A stretch of DNA of 64,000 nucleotides from Dasyornis broadbenti (GCA_013397935.1 VZRN01001315.1:124001-188000); one strand, 5' to 3'; numbered from the stretch's first letter, positions 37,901 through 53,159 are shown. Made by a program: numbers and translations. Notes: a model not told the origin generated them from the sequence alone.

Positions 37901-40900
37901 TTTAAAAATTCAACAAGAGAAGGGTATTGCAATGACTATTTAAAAGTTGTTCAGTTAATAGACTTCTTTATTTCACTTAAAAGAAAATTAGTATATGCTT
38001 GTGTTTGTGTCTGAATGCAAAGTTCTCTTGAAAGAATAATGAGAACTGGTGGTAGGTCATTGACATCTGCTAACAAAATAAACTTAAAAATGCCTATAAC
38101 AGTATGAAACTGTGGCATAGCATAAAGATGCAATAGAGGTTAAGATTAAAACTCCAGAACAGGTAAAAGCTCTTTGCATACACTCAGGCTTATATACAAA
38201 TACACAATAGCCAGTTTTATTAGCTCTGAAACATAAAAGAGATATGGGATAAAATTTTTAACCTGGCCTGTTGTGCCAGGACAAGGTGCAATAATTTTAA
38301 AGTAAATGAGGGTAGATTCAGACTAGTTACAAGGAAGAGATTTTTACAATAAGGATGGTAAAACTCTGCAGTCCTATTGTGACTAAATGCATTTGGATTG
38401 ATCATTATTTTCCAAAGTTATACTTGAAGAATCAGAATATGCAGTTAGTTACAAATTTGTACTGTACACTTTTCTAAAATACAGATTTGAGTTACTGATG
38501 TAGCAGTAATGCACGGTAGGAAACCTTGTATTTAGCATGCCTATGATGATTTTTTTTTTCCCATTGTTTAGGTGAAATTACATTTATTAGATGGTTTCAA
38601 ACTACAGTTTTGAGGTTTAGGCACTGACGCTGTTGGCAGATCAGAAAGGAGCTGTCAAAAAATATGGAACCATATTAGAACCATAAGACCTATTTATATG
38701 TGCACACTTTGCATATGGCATACAGCTTTCTAAACATGGTGGTGTTGGTACATACATGGTCTATTTCTCAAAGTTGGGCTCAGAGCAAGATTTGCAATGT
38801 CAAGATCTGTCTTATGTTTTTAAGTAATAGCTTTCATCATATGCATATATGTGACTACTGAAACAAATCCACTGTACATATCCTTCATTACGCTGTGCAG
38901 ACTGCCCTTAAAAGAGCAGCAGTAATTCAGTGAATTTGATTGGTTGCTTTTAAGTACTTGATTTGATTATTTTATAATGTTTACTTTTAGATTTTAGCAA
39001 ACTTTTAATAATGGCAGGTTATAAGTTTGTGCATTAAGGTTTTCAGAAACAATTTGCAAAGCCAGTATTTAATTCAGTGGGAGTTTTTCTCATTCCCTAA
39101 CTACCATTTTCTTGAAGATACTACTCTTAGCAGTCTGAAATGCATGCAGATGTTTTGTGGAATAGATGTATAAAGATAATGAAGAATGTACATCTATTTC
39201 CTTAGCCTACATCTGCCCACATGTTACCAGAATCTTGGACTTCTTTATCTCCTAGGAATATATTGGCTTTATAGTCTTCAGAGTGTCTTTCTGAAGAAGA
39301 TAGGACCACTTTTTAAACTGATAATTACACAATGAAAATTATTTTCTAGGTAATTAGTTTTATCAGACAGACAGGACTAGGTCATCAACGGTGTTAAGTA
39401 GTGCTGACTTATTTTTCTATGTCATTGGATATCTGGCCATTAAAATAAACTAGTAGACAAAAAAATTGCTAAATTAATGGAACCATATTTATATTAGAAG
39501 TGTGATAATATGCAAATGTTTTGAAGAAGCTTGTTCCAACATTGCTTCTTAGCATCTGTTACCTCAACAGAACTGTCTGTTAAGTTATGAAAATACTATT
39601 GTCAGGGTACATGCTTGGGGCATACCAGCTACAGGCTAATTCTCTGAGGATGTTGTGGGGATGATTTGTTTAAGTCAGGTCATACTGGTCACTGAAATCA
39701 CAACTAATTCCTGAATCTCATTTTGTCCCCTGCATTCAATCTGTCTGTGTGATTACATATGTATGTATTTATATAATTGAGGTAAAAATCTGCTGAACAA
39801 TGGCAGAATGAGAACTTCTCAATCTAGGAAAAAAACACAAAGGTACTGCAAAATTAAACAAGGTTTGAAAATTAGATATGAAGGAAAAATTGGAAGGTCG
39901 ACACTTTTTTTCCAAAAATTGTAGTTCCAAGTCAAATAAAAATACTAAATTTCAGAACGTCTTATCAACTACAGTGATAATACCAAAAACCTAACTATTT
40001 AAAATTCATTTGAAGATGGGGAAAGTTAGTTTGTAAATAATACTTAAATACTGTGTTTGAAATAAAGTAAAATAAAAATGCATGGACTAAACTGTATAAA
40101 TTATGCCTTATTTGCTAGCATGGCTTTCTTGTGTGTGAGCTGTTAGTAAATGATGATGAATTAATAATGAAAAGTAATAGGTTTAAGAAAGCATATTATT
40201 CACAAGTGCTTCTTTAGATGTTGATGCATTCTAGAGCATGATGACATGGTTTCTAAATGTACAAAGAAGTGGGGTTTTTTTCTCACAGCATTATGTATAC
40301 TTAATGTTTTTAAAAATTTGTCTGATCCTTGTCCAACTTGAGTAAAATATTATGTGTTATCACACCTATTATCACTGGTATTTCTTTCTCACATTAAGTT
40401 GAATTGGGCTTGCATGTTCATTTTCAGCTTTCCCTTCATGCACACATTTTTCTGAGTTAATGTTTCATATTTATTTTCATTTTTCCATTAATTTCTTCCT
40501 CTTCAGGTGTAATCTAGCTCCTGTGGTGGAGTTTGCTGCCGATGTGGGAACTAAATCTGATTTTATTACCATGAACCCATCAGTTGTACAAAGAGCATTT
40601 GGAGGCTTTCGAAATGAGAGTGACAGAGAAAAATTTGTGCATAGACTGTCCATGCTGAATGACAGTGTCCTTTGGATCCCAGCTTTCATGGTCAAAGGTG
40701 GAGAGAAGCATGTGGAGTGGGTTAATGCATTAATCCTTAAGAATAAATTGAAAGTGCGAACCGCCTATCCATCACTGAGACTTATCCATGCTGTCAGAGG
40801 GTAAGTGTATGGAAAAGACTGGTCTGTCCTTAGCACAATGAAACTCATAACTAGAATTCTTAGCAGGCAGAAAAAAAGATCAATGTCTAAAGGAGCATGG

Positions 40901-43900
40901 TATTTCCCTTAGTGATGTAATGGATTGCATTTATGGTAAGTTTGTTTGATAATAAATGTTGTCCACATATTTAGCCTGCTCTACTGCAAGCAGCTGAAAT
41001 GCATTAGCACAATAACTTTTCAAATTGCACTTTTATGTGCAAAAATATATCATCATTCAGTGATAAGCTAATCTTAAAAATAGTCTGAATTTGGTGTAGA
41101 ATGAAAGTGCTATGTGTCTTCTTTGGGAAAAGACTATGAATATGAAAAATACAATCTAAATAGCATTGGAGGTAAGGTAGAAACCCTGTAAATAATGAAG
41201 CCTGGCAGATCTGAAAGTACTGAGCTCCTTCATAAAACATCTATGATTTGGAGCAATCTTTCTTCATTTGAATTTGGCCAGATGCTTGGGCAATTCAAAA
41301 ACATTGATCAGAATCACTGAAAATGTTAATGAAACAGTTGTTAGAAAAGAGATGTATCCATACCTTGAGCAGACACTTTTCTTTTTACCCCCATAATTAA
41401 ACAAAAATGTCAGATGAAGGCTCCAATGTCTTTGTCACTGCTTATACACAACAAGTATATAGGGCTATGCCTGAAAATCATTCAAAAGATGATGGTAGTG
41501 CAATGTGTTTGTGCATCAAATTATGACAGTAATATTCAGCTTGAGTTCCTTGAAATGTGCTGTCTGGGGTTTAGGAAGATGCCTTAAGGTACTGCTATTG
41601 GCTTGTACACCAGTTACTGATTATGTATCTGTTTTTACTGTTACAATAGTAGAGATAAGTTTAGAAATGATGTTTGAATCATTATTCCAACCTAGTATGA
41701 GTATAAAGCTTAGAAATAAGTTGTTCTTCAGGATATTAGACTTTGAATATGCTTTTCTCCTTTTTCCACGTGTCATAGATTAACTGCTTCATTACCTCTG
41801 TGGTGCACTTCTGGCTCTGGAAAAAAAATCATGTTGCCTTTGAAACTGGGAAATCCTTCAGAAAATCTTTACTTTTTTACTGAGTTACTCAGTTTCATAA
41901 CACAGTTACACTTTAGCTATTTATGGGCCATGATTGTGTTGAATTTTCAAGTACTCAGAATGTCTGTAGCACAAAGGTATGGTGGTTTTGTATGTATGTT
42001 TGTATATGTATAAATCTGTATGAGAATGCTTCCAGTTTACAAATAGCTGTTTTAATTTCCATCTACTAATTCTGGGCAAAATTATCAAATGTGAATGGCA
42101 ACACAGAATGTGCAGTCTTTAAGTTGGCCACTTTGAAGGTCCTTTGGGGGACTTTTTCTTAAAAAAAAGTTGATAATACCTACATTGTCTCTCAAAGAGG
42201 CAACAAAAGCTCTGCAACTGGAATTGTTGAAAATTTAGATTGAGCTGTATTTTAGATTATACCTAGCAGTGTCATGTGATATAAATGCATAGATTCGTCC
42301 AGTTGTTAAATCTGTGCTTTAAACTCCAGAGTAAATTTTAAATTATATCAAGAGTTCTTTGATTTAATGAACCTAAAATCTAATTAAAATATGCATGTAT
42401 TTTGGGCCAAATCATTTAATATCTAATCATCAATAAGGTTCATAATTCCAACCTGACATATTAAATACAAATAGAGAACATTTTATACTGAAGGGTGCAG
42501 GCTCAAGATTTGGAAGGTGTTGTCTGTATTCCTTTTTGTGTGTCCTAACTCAAATTTTTCCTTTATTAGTCTTCAAAGCATATGGTGTATGCATTTTCTA
42601 AAGGCAGAACATAAAGTTCCTTAGACTTCTGATCTAGTGAGCCAAATTCTTTATTTCTAGGGCAGAATAAAGTTATATTAGTTTTATCTATTAACAGGGC
42701 AGTTTGGCTACAGTCACAGCACTGCACTGAAATTCTCACTCCTGTTCTTCTTTCTCTTTTAATGAAAGAAACATTATGAGCAGTACATAGTATTCTAGAG
42801 TTGCTGTTGATCAGATAGTAGAATAATAACTGTGTTCTGAGATAATTTTTAAAACTTTTTCTGTCCATTTGTGCAATTTTGGGTTTAAAAAAAAAGGTGA
42901 TGTGGTATTGGAAAAAGAAACTAGTTTTGCATATTTCATGCCTTGTAAAACTTCTGTGAGTGGTGGCTGCTCCTATAAAATCTCAGAAGGATTTTAGGTT
43001 TTAAAAGCAGATCATATAAAGTCCAACATGGTAACTACTTTTCTAATCAGTAGCGTATCATAAATGGCCATTGGATTCAGACTTTTTTATTCAGTAGATT
43101 TACATCAAATTCTTACCTCTGATATTTTTTTCTCTATTTTGCTTTTTCCCTTCTTGATTAATAAGTTTTGAATATTACGTTTTGAAAGTGATTTGGGAGC
43201 CGTTGCATGATATTTTTCCCAAAGTGTCTCTAAAACCTAATTTATGGAACTTTTAATGTCATTGTGCACATATTGACAAAATAAATGAGGCAATCAGTAC
43301 ATAAAAGAGTTGGAGATGGAACCAAGATCTATAAATGAGCATCTTAACTCATTGAAAACATTTACTTGCTCTCTAATGTCACTGCCAAGAAGATTAATTA
43401 GAAAGTAATTATAATGAGCAAACCACATAACTTTTTATTTTACTTCAGTGACAAATTTCAGAAACCTTTTTTTTTTATTAATAAGCCTGAGATTTAATGC
43501 TGAACCATTTCATTAGGATTATTTGTGTACTTCTGCTGGTGAATATCTGAAGATATCTGCTGAAAAGGCTGAACACCACCACCCTCTTGCCCTGCAAAGC
43601 AATACAGGTTTACAATACACTAGTTTTCTTAGACGTTTTTTTCTCTTATTTCCTCTGCTAAATCCACAAAACAAAGTTCTCACGCTCATCTTCATGTGTA
43701 AGAATGTTTTCTTGGCTGCTCTTCCAACTGGAAGTAGGAAACTGGATGTTTTGAAGTGTTAGTCACTCAGCAACATTATCACTGAAATTGCTTCACATAA
43801 GATTCCTTCCCATCTTTTGGGTACAGAACAATTGGGTGGACATCCTGTGGGATTTGCCTGTGCTCTGCTTATTTCCTCCTTGATATTGCCTGTGAAACAG

Positions 43901-46900
43901 CAGTGTTATCTTACATTAAACATGGCAGAGCTCCCACTGAAATCTCTTGAGTTTTATTTATGTAAGGAGTATGCTGTGCCTATTTATGGTCACTAGTCAA
44001 GGCAGGGTCTTTCTTTCTTTATTAGTGAAAGCAAACAGCTTTTCTTTGAATGTGGTGACCTTTTGCACAACTTTAGCACATCTTCAGAGTTCTTTACTCT
44101 GGAAATTACAGAGAAAATACTTTCAGAAACTGAAACATGCAGAATTCAAGTAGTTCTCCAGCAGCTCTGTGAGTAATCTATGTTGTCAACATTTCTGTTT
44201 CTTTTCTTCCCGCTAACAGACTTCCATTTTGGGTTTACTGCTAAAATGTATTTCTTAAGAAAAGACATTTTGGAATACATGGATGAATATAAAATCACCT
44301 GAGAAAACAAAAGATTACAAAAATAGCCATTAAGCTAAAAATAGAATTCTAAATATAAAACGACTGTGTCTTTTGTGTCATGTATATAAATACCCAAAAT
44401 ATTGGGGAAAAAATTCTCACTAGCTTCTTGTCACTGGAGTACAAGCCTGTTTTTTCATATGTGGACGTTAAAAACAGTTCTACATTACAGTACCCTCATA
44501 CCCTAGCATAAGGTATCCTTGCAGCTGGCTTTGTTTAACTTATACAAACAAATAGGATGCCAATTAGTTTGGATTTTAAGAACCTAATCTATTGTGTGAA
44601 GTTGTTTGTCTAATCCCAGTATCCTGTCCTATGCAGAGAGCAGAAAGTGATGTTCCTGCTCCTGAAGTGGAGACACTCCAGGGTCAACTTTTCAGTCTAA
44701 TTGGCAGAGCTGCAGCACCCCTCTGAAGGGTATGCCCTGATATGGTTCAAAGTTTCCCAGGATGAGCTTTTATTTCCTTTGCACAAGTTCTCCTATTTTA
44801 TCACGTTTCTGAAAGATTTGGCAAGGTCTGTCAAGAGGTATCTCGCTTTTTGAGAGAGAGTTTTCACTGGAGGCAAGCACAACTGAAGTAGAGAACATGA
44901 GGGCAGAACTGACTATGCACTAAACTGCTTTTAATGTCTTTCACTTCCTGGTCCATTCTGCCAGGTAAGCCATGAAAAGTCTGATCGTGAAAATAGGGAT
45001 ATTTTAGTTTAATTTTTTTATTCTTATTTACCTTTTGACAATAAAATTCTGTGAGTTGTATTTTAGGAGGAGGGTTTCATCTCTTACTGGGGCAACTGTT
45101 TTGTTCCGTATCAGCAATGTTTATATACCTAAGATTTGTAAAACTTACGCTTCTCAGGTTGAATTTCAGGTTTCAGCTAGTGAAGAGTAATAGAATTAGT
45201 CATAAGAAAACGATAGGAATGAAATTTTCCATTTTCACATTTTGCTGGTTAGTTTATCTACTATGAGCAACGGCACTGTACCTTATGCTAATGACTCTTA
45301 GGAGCTAAGCAGGGAATAAGTAACACATAGTTTATTCATAGTGTATCTGCAAATTTATATTTATTTTGATAACTATTTTGGTACTTATTATGATTATTTT
45401 TCAATTTTAGGGTTTCTTTTTTATATATTTAAAGCCTGTGTTTCAGAAAACCATAAAAATGTGTTAAATTTTTTAACTCTCATTTGATCGTACCATACTC
45501 CTGTAACAAAAACTGTAGCTGTGAGATTGAGAAGCAAACTAGAAACAGCTTTTGTCATCTGTCTTTGAAGAACAAATAACAGAGAAGGCTGAAGTCCACA
45601 GAGAGTGATGTTGGCCATATATTAATAGAATTGAGAGTAGCTTCTCTTGGGATTTTTTTGACACATAAGATGAATTATCTGTTCATTCTGGCTGGAAGGT
45701 GTGTGTGTGAGAAAATTCTGTTAGGTTTCCTTCCTTTTTTTAAAGTGATGTTTCCCAGACAATAAAAATTCTGCTATATTTTGTTTTGATTGTAATGTAA
45801 CAAGAATTTTTAAAGATATGTGCATTTAGTTTTGATCTTACTGAGCTTCTATGATGAGGAGAGGTTGTATTAAGCATCTCGCCAATAACAGATTTCCTCA
45901 AATGCTTAGTTATCTACTGAGGTAATGTGGAAATAGATGAATAAAGCTATAGCTATATGCACCGTAAGGTTTGGCCTTTCGCTTTGGTCAATTCAATTTG
46001 GGTTGTTAAAATGAATTATTGGGCTGTTAAAATGAATAGTGCTTCAGTGAAATAATACACTGGCACAATTGTTACAGTGGTGTCAGTATAGGAAGGAGCA
46101 GTTTGTCTTAGTATCTTCTGTAGCCTTGCTTTTTAATTCGTATGAGTTTCTTCAAGAATATTTAAATGGATTTGCTTGAAGTCTCTGAGTTCATGTTGGT
46201 ATACGGGGAGAGATTTAAATATATCAGATCAGAAGCACTGAGTAGCATTTGGGCATATTTTGTTTGGAGTTACCAGGTGCCAAGGCTAATGGCTACTACC
46301 TTCTTGCCAAACACTAGTGCCAAAATGTATGTGTTGTGTAATTGTGGGTAAAAAGGTGTTAGTAACACACCAATGTTTTGGCTGTGCCTGGATGGCACTT
46401 TCACAGCCTCAAAACTTCCCCTTTACCAAAGGAAATGCCATACCATCCAACATCATGCTCAGCAAGCAACACAAATGTGGTAGCAGAAGAAGGTAGGAGG
46501 TGGCTCTTTCATTCACCTAGTAAGCTGTCTTTATCTTGATTCCTGAGTTTATTTGGTTTTGCTCTTCCTGTTCTCTCCCCACCCCACTGAGGAGTGGGGA
46601 GGGGAGCGAGAGCATCTGGGCAGTGTCAAGCCAGCATGTGAGGGAAGCAATTTGTTTATTTGGTACGTCAGCCATATTTAGGCTTTCCAGAGGCTAAGAG
46701 CAGACTGTTAGTCTGCTTCAGTTTGCATCAAGGAATTAGAAAGTGAGAAGAAGGATGGGCATTGCTCTTTTTCAGACCCTTGGGAGGGTTAGATCAGTGC
46801 TGGCATGCCTGGTGTGATGTTTTAAGAACAGAACATGTTTTCAAAGAAAATAACTTCTTCATCAAGTGACAAATCTGGATTCTGCTTCTTTGCTGTTGGA

Positions 46901-49900
46901 AGGTGCACCGTAGTTGAGGTAGATGCTAGTTGTTTCTGTGTTTCAGATGGAGTGAAATTTGAAGTCTCTCACCAGTACTCTTTTCCTTCCCATTCTAGAT
47001 GGAAGTCTCTGTCCCTCTACATTTTGTCTTGTGTGTCTCTTTCAGCAGAGGTTGTTCCTGTGAATCCTGTTTTTAGGTGTTCTGCTGTCCTTATCCTCAT
47101 TTGTAGCCGTAAGGACGTATGCACACATGTGGGATGTTAGTGCTGTTTGGATTCACATTATAAATTCAATACTATAACATTGCTCTATTGAAGTCCTTTT
47201 CTGAGATCTGACATTCTGTCTTCAAGTGAATCTATAGGCCACAGGAAAAATTAAGAAAGTAACAGTTACTTCTGTAATGTGTAAAAAAAAATTGGTTTCT
47301 AGTTTTTTTTATGCAGTATTTCTGTATTGAAATATTATAATTCCTATACCTCATGAGCACTGTGGAAACAGCTTTTTGATGTTTTCTAGTCTGTATTTAG
47401 AGAAGCAAGTGCCATAATTGGCATTTTTGTATCATAGATTTAGTGAGTAGTCAAAGTAAATGGACTTAGAGAAAGTTTTTGCTAGAACTTGCTTTTTCAT
47501 TTTACATTTAGTTGTACTTTATTGTTTAGCATTGGGGTACAGGGGACTACCCAAAGAAAATTAGTATTTCTTTTGAAAGAAAAGAAGGTGTCTTGGGGTG
47601 ACATTATGAAAGTCCTATATTCCATATCGTCTGCTTTCTGCTCAGACAATGTGTTCTGTAACTTTAAGAAGCTGAGAGAAGCTCTGCTGGCCCGGTTGTT
47701 TGAAATTCCTCCCCAGGTGTCTGGCCTTGAAGGGACGGGAGGGGGGAAAGACAGCCGGGAGATCCGGGTTTTTTCTTTTCCCCTCTCGCACTGTCTTGGG
47801 ATTCCAGCGGCGGTGGCAGCAGCAGCAGCGAAGGCCTATTCCTTCTTCAGTTTTATCTGTTTGGACTGTTTTACTCGACTTGCTTTCTCATCCGAGACAT
47901 CAGACAACACCCGAGAGGAAGCAGGTGAGAATCCTTCAGGAAGCCACCTGAGGCACTTCACCCAGCCCCGCAGTACCCCCCAGTGAGGGGGGTGGAACTA
48001 CGCCCAAGGGAAAACAGGACACTAAGTCCATCGGGCTGTTCGGTCAGGTCTAATAAGTCCTTTTCTCGTTCCCATGCTTTATGGGCATTTGGTTTTGTTT
48101 GTTAAATAAAATAGGGTTTTTTTCACTTTCATCCAAGAAGGTTTGTTGTGGTGGGGGGAGGAGGTGCCGGAGGCCTGTTCTTGTGGGGAAGGCGCTCAGT
48201 GGAAACGTTTTGCTCCAAAACGTGTCTCGAAACTAAGACAGAAGGCCTGTAAAAGAATCTGAGAGAGTGCCTTACTGAAAACAAGTGCAGCCCCTGGTTT
48301 GAGAACATTTTGGAGGCTCACAAGGTAGGGGGTTTTGTTAGGTTTTAGTTGTTTGGGGTTTTATAATTTCAGTATAAGCGTGGGCACGCTTACCAGCAGA
48401 ATTGGCAGAGGGGAAGTAGTGGGTGTTTCACAGTCATACTGAAACCAACAGGTGGCACAACTTATGCTTATATCAAATTATTTAGCCTCAGATGAAATGT
48501 AACATATTGATGGGTTAACAGGGCAATAGTCCTTGAAAGCATTCATGTGTTACCGGCGAGGCCTTGCCTTTTTCACTTTTCAGTCTGTAAGGACAAAACA
48601 TAGAAAATGCAATAGGAAAAGGTTGGTCTACAGAATACAGCTCTCAATGACAAGAAGCTTTCAGAAAATAATCGCAGTGATAAGTTTTATATTCCTTTGC
48701 AGAGCTAGCAGCATTTAAAAATCACTAAAGAGAAATCCTGAGGTCTGATAAAGACAAGGTCAAGGAGAGAAGCCCTCTCTCCAAACTACAGTGTGTTCTC
48801 CACTCTAAGAGGCAGGCACTGGAAGCTGTGTGGGTATGTGAAACCCCAGGAGCACAGCTGTGAGCTGTGCTGTGGAGAAATGAATGCCAAGGAGATGGGG
48901 CAGCTCAGACTGTTTCAGGGGGATTGCTGCAAGGTGGCACTGGAAACAAAATGCAGGCTTGACTGCTTGATCACTGGTGGCAATTGTTGTTTCTGCTGCC
49001 TGCAAGGGATTTGTTGTATATTTCCAAACAGGAGTTGATTTGCTGTAGTTTGTGGGTTTCCCCCAGGGGTGTTTCACAGTGGGAGCAGATCCAGAGGGAG
49101 GATGCTGGCTGGCTCTGGAGTCTATTAGATAATGAATTGGATGAATTCAGGACAGAAAGAACAGGTTTTAGAGGATTTGAGTAGAGGAAGATTTGGTTCA
49201 TGCATTTGTTAATGTGAGCTCTTTGACGTTGTTAGTAGCAAACATCTTTTCCAAGTGAATCTGTTAAAAGAACAATAGCCTTCTCACCAGCAAGGATAGT
49301 GCATAAAGACTGGTGAGGAGCACAAAATTAGGCCTCAGATCTCCTTGTGTTAACTCATGAGATTGCTAAGCCATCATTGCTCTTTTGGTATGATGATCAT
49401 TCTCTGAAGCAGAGGTGAAAGAGAAGAGGAAATCTGTCTTTCTGGTTTTGTTTTCAAATTCTATAAACTTGTTTGTAATATGCAATGCAAGTTCCAGGCA
49501 CAAAATATCTGGGAAATGTGCCCATGTCTAAACACACTTTATAGCATTGATGACTTGAAGTTGAGTAGCGTGAATTCAGACTGAAGATCTCACTTCAAAT
49601 GACTGTTAATTACATGCTAGATGATAACTTAGTAAACCACTGGCAGTATATGAATATAGCATAATAGTAAGTAGAAGACAGTTCAGATTTTATTTAAAGG
49701 CTTTAATCCAGAAAGTGAGATCTATTTCATTTTAAGATAATTTTAAATGCAGTTACACAGCAGGTTTTTTTTTTTTCTCTTTTAAAATTTTACTTAATTT
49801 TAGTCTTTCAGTGTAGTGAAATGGGTAGGTGATTTGGTTCAGGATTCCTTTTTTCTTTATTTGATATATAACAGCAGCAATAAAGTAACAAATAGTAGTC

Positions 49901-52900
49901 AGCTACCTGCTGTAGGCCTCTGTTGAAACAGTGCAGATTTAAAGTGCATGAAACCCACAGAAAGAAAATAAAGCAAGTTGTGCAATGCAGATGACACTTT
50001 ATATTTTTTTTCAATACTAGCCAATAATGGTAAAGTCTTTTGTCATAATTCTCTATGCTCCTCTCATATGTACTATATAGCTGAGGCAGAAGGCTGTCAC
50101 ATCAGAAAGCAAGCTAAAGACAAAAAATCTTTCTGGAGTAAAAACATCCATTAATCTTCTTACTTGAAAATCACAGGAATTTCTCTTGGATAGCTATTGC
50201 TTGTAAAATCAGTAGTGGGATCTGTAGCTTTCCACTTAGGGTCATGTATTTGTTTCTAATGGAGCATAGAAGTGACTGAAAACAGCTTTTTCCTGGATGT
50301 ATTTGCATGTCCTTGTGAAACAGTTGATGGGCTTGGCAGAACACCAGTAACATCTCATTGCTATTTAATGGCCATTTTGGTTGGCATTGTTTGCAGTGGA
50401 GCTAGAATTTAATAGGATGTGAAAAGTGAGCAACATTCATTCTTTAAAGACATTGGTCTTTTGGCATGACAGCATGCAGACTCCTGTGTATTGTTTAAGT
50501 GTACTTTTAATATTTAATGGATTTTGTAAGGCAATCTGTCACTTTCAATTTCCACATTAAGTTGTGATGCAGCAAATTGTTCCTGTTGAAACACATTCTT
50601 CAACACATGCTTGCACATGCTTCAGTGAATGCTTTTTGACTCGTCAAAGGTTTTGTGTCATTTTGATCCTAAGGAGTAACTTCTGCTTCCTTCATTTACC
50701 AAAGTACTATACTTTAATTTGTATGAAGCCTGCCCCTTCTGATTTGTTAATTCAGTGAGAGTTCTGGGATTTATGATGGTGTCTCAGTTTTGAGAAAAAT
50801 TTAAGAGAGGACACTCTGTAAGGAGTAGTCTCCTCTAAACAGTTTCAGTAATCCCCCTCCACCAATAGAAAATACTAATAGAGGAAAGTGAAGAAAAAAA
50901 CCTCAACGGCTTGCTAACAACAAAATGCCCACAAGGCAAGAAAGGAAAGTAAATAACTGCTAAACACTGAACTGTCAGAACTCACCTCCTGCCCCACACA
51001 CACAGAGGAATGAAAACCTAAAAATGCCCAAAAAACCCCAAAAAAGAGACAGGTGCAAATGTTGAATACCCCCTTCTGACATGTGGTGCAAGATGGTGCC
51101 GGCTTTCGTGCTGAGGGAAGTGGCGCTTCCATGGAGGAGTTCCAGCAGGGGACAAAAATCTGGTGGTTCTCTGGCGTCGACCTCCTCTCCACAGCAGTCA
51201 TGGCAGGTGAAAAAGCTGATCCGGAGCCCCTTGGTGTGCTTTCTCTCCCCAGCTTGGTTCCCCAAGGTTTGGGGCTGGAAAGGGGCAACCCTGCTTCTGC
51301 CAGTGCCACTCTGCCGGCCTCAGACCAGCAGCTCTTCAGTTCACCTTGAGGCAGCTGAAAGATTTCTACTGCAGCTTCTCTAATCCAGGGAAAGTAAAAG
51401 CTTTTTGCCTGGTCCAAAAAAACCAAGCTAGCCAAGCAAAACCAAACCACATGGCACCACGTAACACCTGGACAGTGAGGCTTCCAAAATGCCGTAAAAA
51501 AGCCAAAGCACCCCCCGCCTGGTCCCAGACCTTAAAGATGTGGCAACAATTTTTGGGCATAAAGCAGAGGATCATGGAATAGGTTATCATCATAAATTAC
51601 GACAAGACAGATGGTAAAATCAATAGCTTTTATATCAGATTAATCTGCTCTGGTTCATTGCACTGATCAAATTTAAGGACCTGCAATGCATATTTTCTGC
51701 AATAATCTCTAAACAGGAGACTTCAGATTGTATTAAATAAAAAGAGACAAGAATTTCTTCTATGACTTCTATGACTGAAGTTAGTCTAACAAGTAGCATA
51801 GCACTGAACATATTGTTTTACTGCATCCAGACCTGATGTTATGCAGTATTGACTTCAGCTATAAAGGGCAGTTGGGCACAAACTGAAAGCCGTTTAAACC
51901 TCTTTATAATACAATAGGCAAAGAGCATCCTGAACATATTCTCAAATTTACAGGCTGCACTTTTCAACATTAGTTTCAGTATCAGTACCAGTAATGAAAT
52001 GCTTTCATAATACAGGGCATATTCCTCATGCTGGGATCATCTTTATATATTTCCCCCTGTTCCAGGGACACATAATATAATATTCCATAGCAGGGACTGA
52101 TAAAACCCAAGCTGACTCCCTCTAAAAGCAATGGACATTAAAATATGCTTCCATTTGTAGCTCTGCTTACTTAAAATGGAATTGGTTAATTAAAATGGTT
52201 TTTTTGCCCACATTTATAACTGTTGTGTTACGATTGGGCCCAATATGCTTTCCAGAATGGAAATTCAACAAGACTTTTCCTACCAGTATTTTTTCTTTTT
52301 TAGGGTAGATTTAACAGGTGGTATAAGGTTTTAGAAAATGGTGTCTCAAGAATACAGGTCTGTGAAATAGATGTTCTAGGCAACAAATAGATTATTTCAG
52401 GGTTTTCTGAACTGACAAAGGCAGAATTTAACAATTTGAGTGGGTCCTTCCATTATTGTGTTCCTAATTCCTTAATATGCATAGTGGACACTGCATTTTA
52501 TTCTTATTCTTCATATATTAGATTTTTTTTTAAAGCATGACTGTATTTGCATTGTTTTGAAAAGAGAAAATTAGTTAGGTTTTTTTTTCCTCCTGCAGAA
52601 ATTTGCTGGCTATTAGCATAAGAACAGATACTAATTTAGTAGGAAAGACTAGATCTAATGGTGAAAGCTAGAATTAGGGCAAATTATTAATTTTAATTAC
52701 ACCCCTCCAGTAATAGTCTGTTGAAATTTTCATAGGGAAAATGCTAATCTATTATAAATTGTAGTAATGCCTTCATAAAATACAAAAAAGTAATATTTTA
52801 TATTATTAATTTTATTTCATAAAATATTCATAATTAATGTAAGGTTTTGAAATCCATATTTTATTAATTTAATCCAAAGTTACCTATGTGTTTCAAAGCA

Positions 52901-53159
52901 CTTTACAATGTCCCCAGTCAGTCTGATAGACATTACTGTTACAACTTTGAAGTACAATTAGACAGTTCTTTTTCAGCCTCCTATCCTTTAACTGTGTTAT
53001 TATCTTTGTTCCAACAGATTTTTCCCTGTTCTTAGTTTGACATGGCTTTCCCAGACAAGCTTTAATTAATGTAGTTGAAGAGTTTTATCCAATCAGTTAC
53101 TCTTTTTACAAGCCAAATTCCTTTCTCACTACATTTGCCCATCTTTGGCATGGGAGATC

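Larger units (their letters stand above)
29427..40506 (+). other. ST8SIA4: ST8SIA4 intron 3 (11,080 bp)
   Basis: GT-AG, phase 2. Contains CR1 relics at about 30775-30986 and 38225-38385. The remaining stretches (29430-30770, 30990-38220, 38390-40500) are AT-rich with short T or A runs (for example near 34228-34245). No gene, RNA gene or LTR is recognised. The 111-codon minus-strand frame at 31587-31922 has no recognisable protein. Confidence 0.85.

Noticed and set aside
47489..47986. 165-codon + strand frame
   Set aside because: It begins in unique intron and runs into the LTR at 47589, across the insertion junction, so it cannot be a conserved gene.
48851..48871. Short palindrome agcacagct-gtg-agctgtgct
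   Set aside because: Nine-base arms are expected by chance in a window of this size.
50914..51450. 178-codon frame on the minus strand, the longest non-repetitive frame outside the promoter region
   Set aside because: It lies wholly inside the solo LTR 50780-51609, overlaps frames on both strands and has no recognisable domain. LTRs of this GC content often contain chance frames.
52885..52960. Second MIR-like match (caaagcactttacaatg ... attactgttac)
   Set aside because: Only two short blocks agree, with poor spacing, so I could not separate it from chance.
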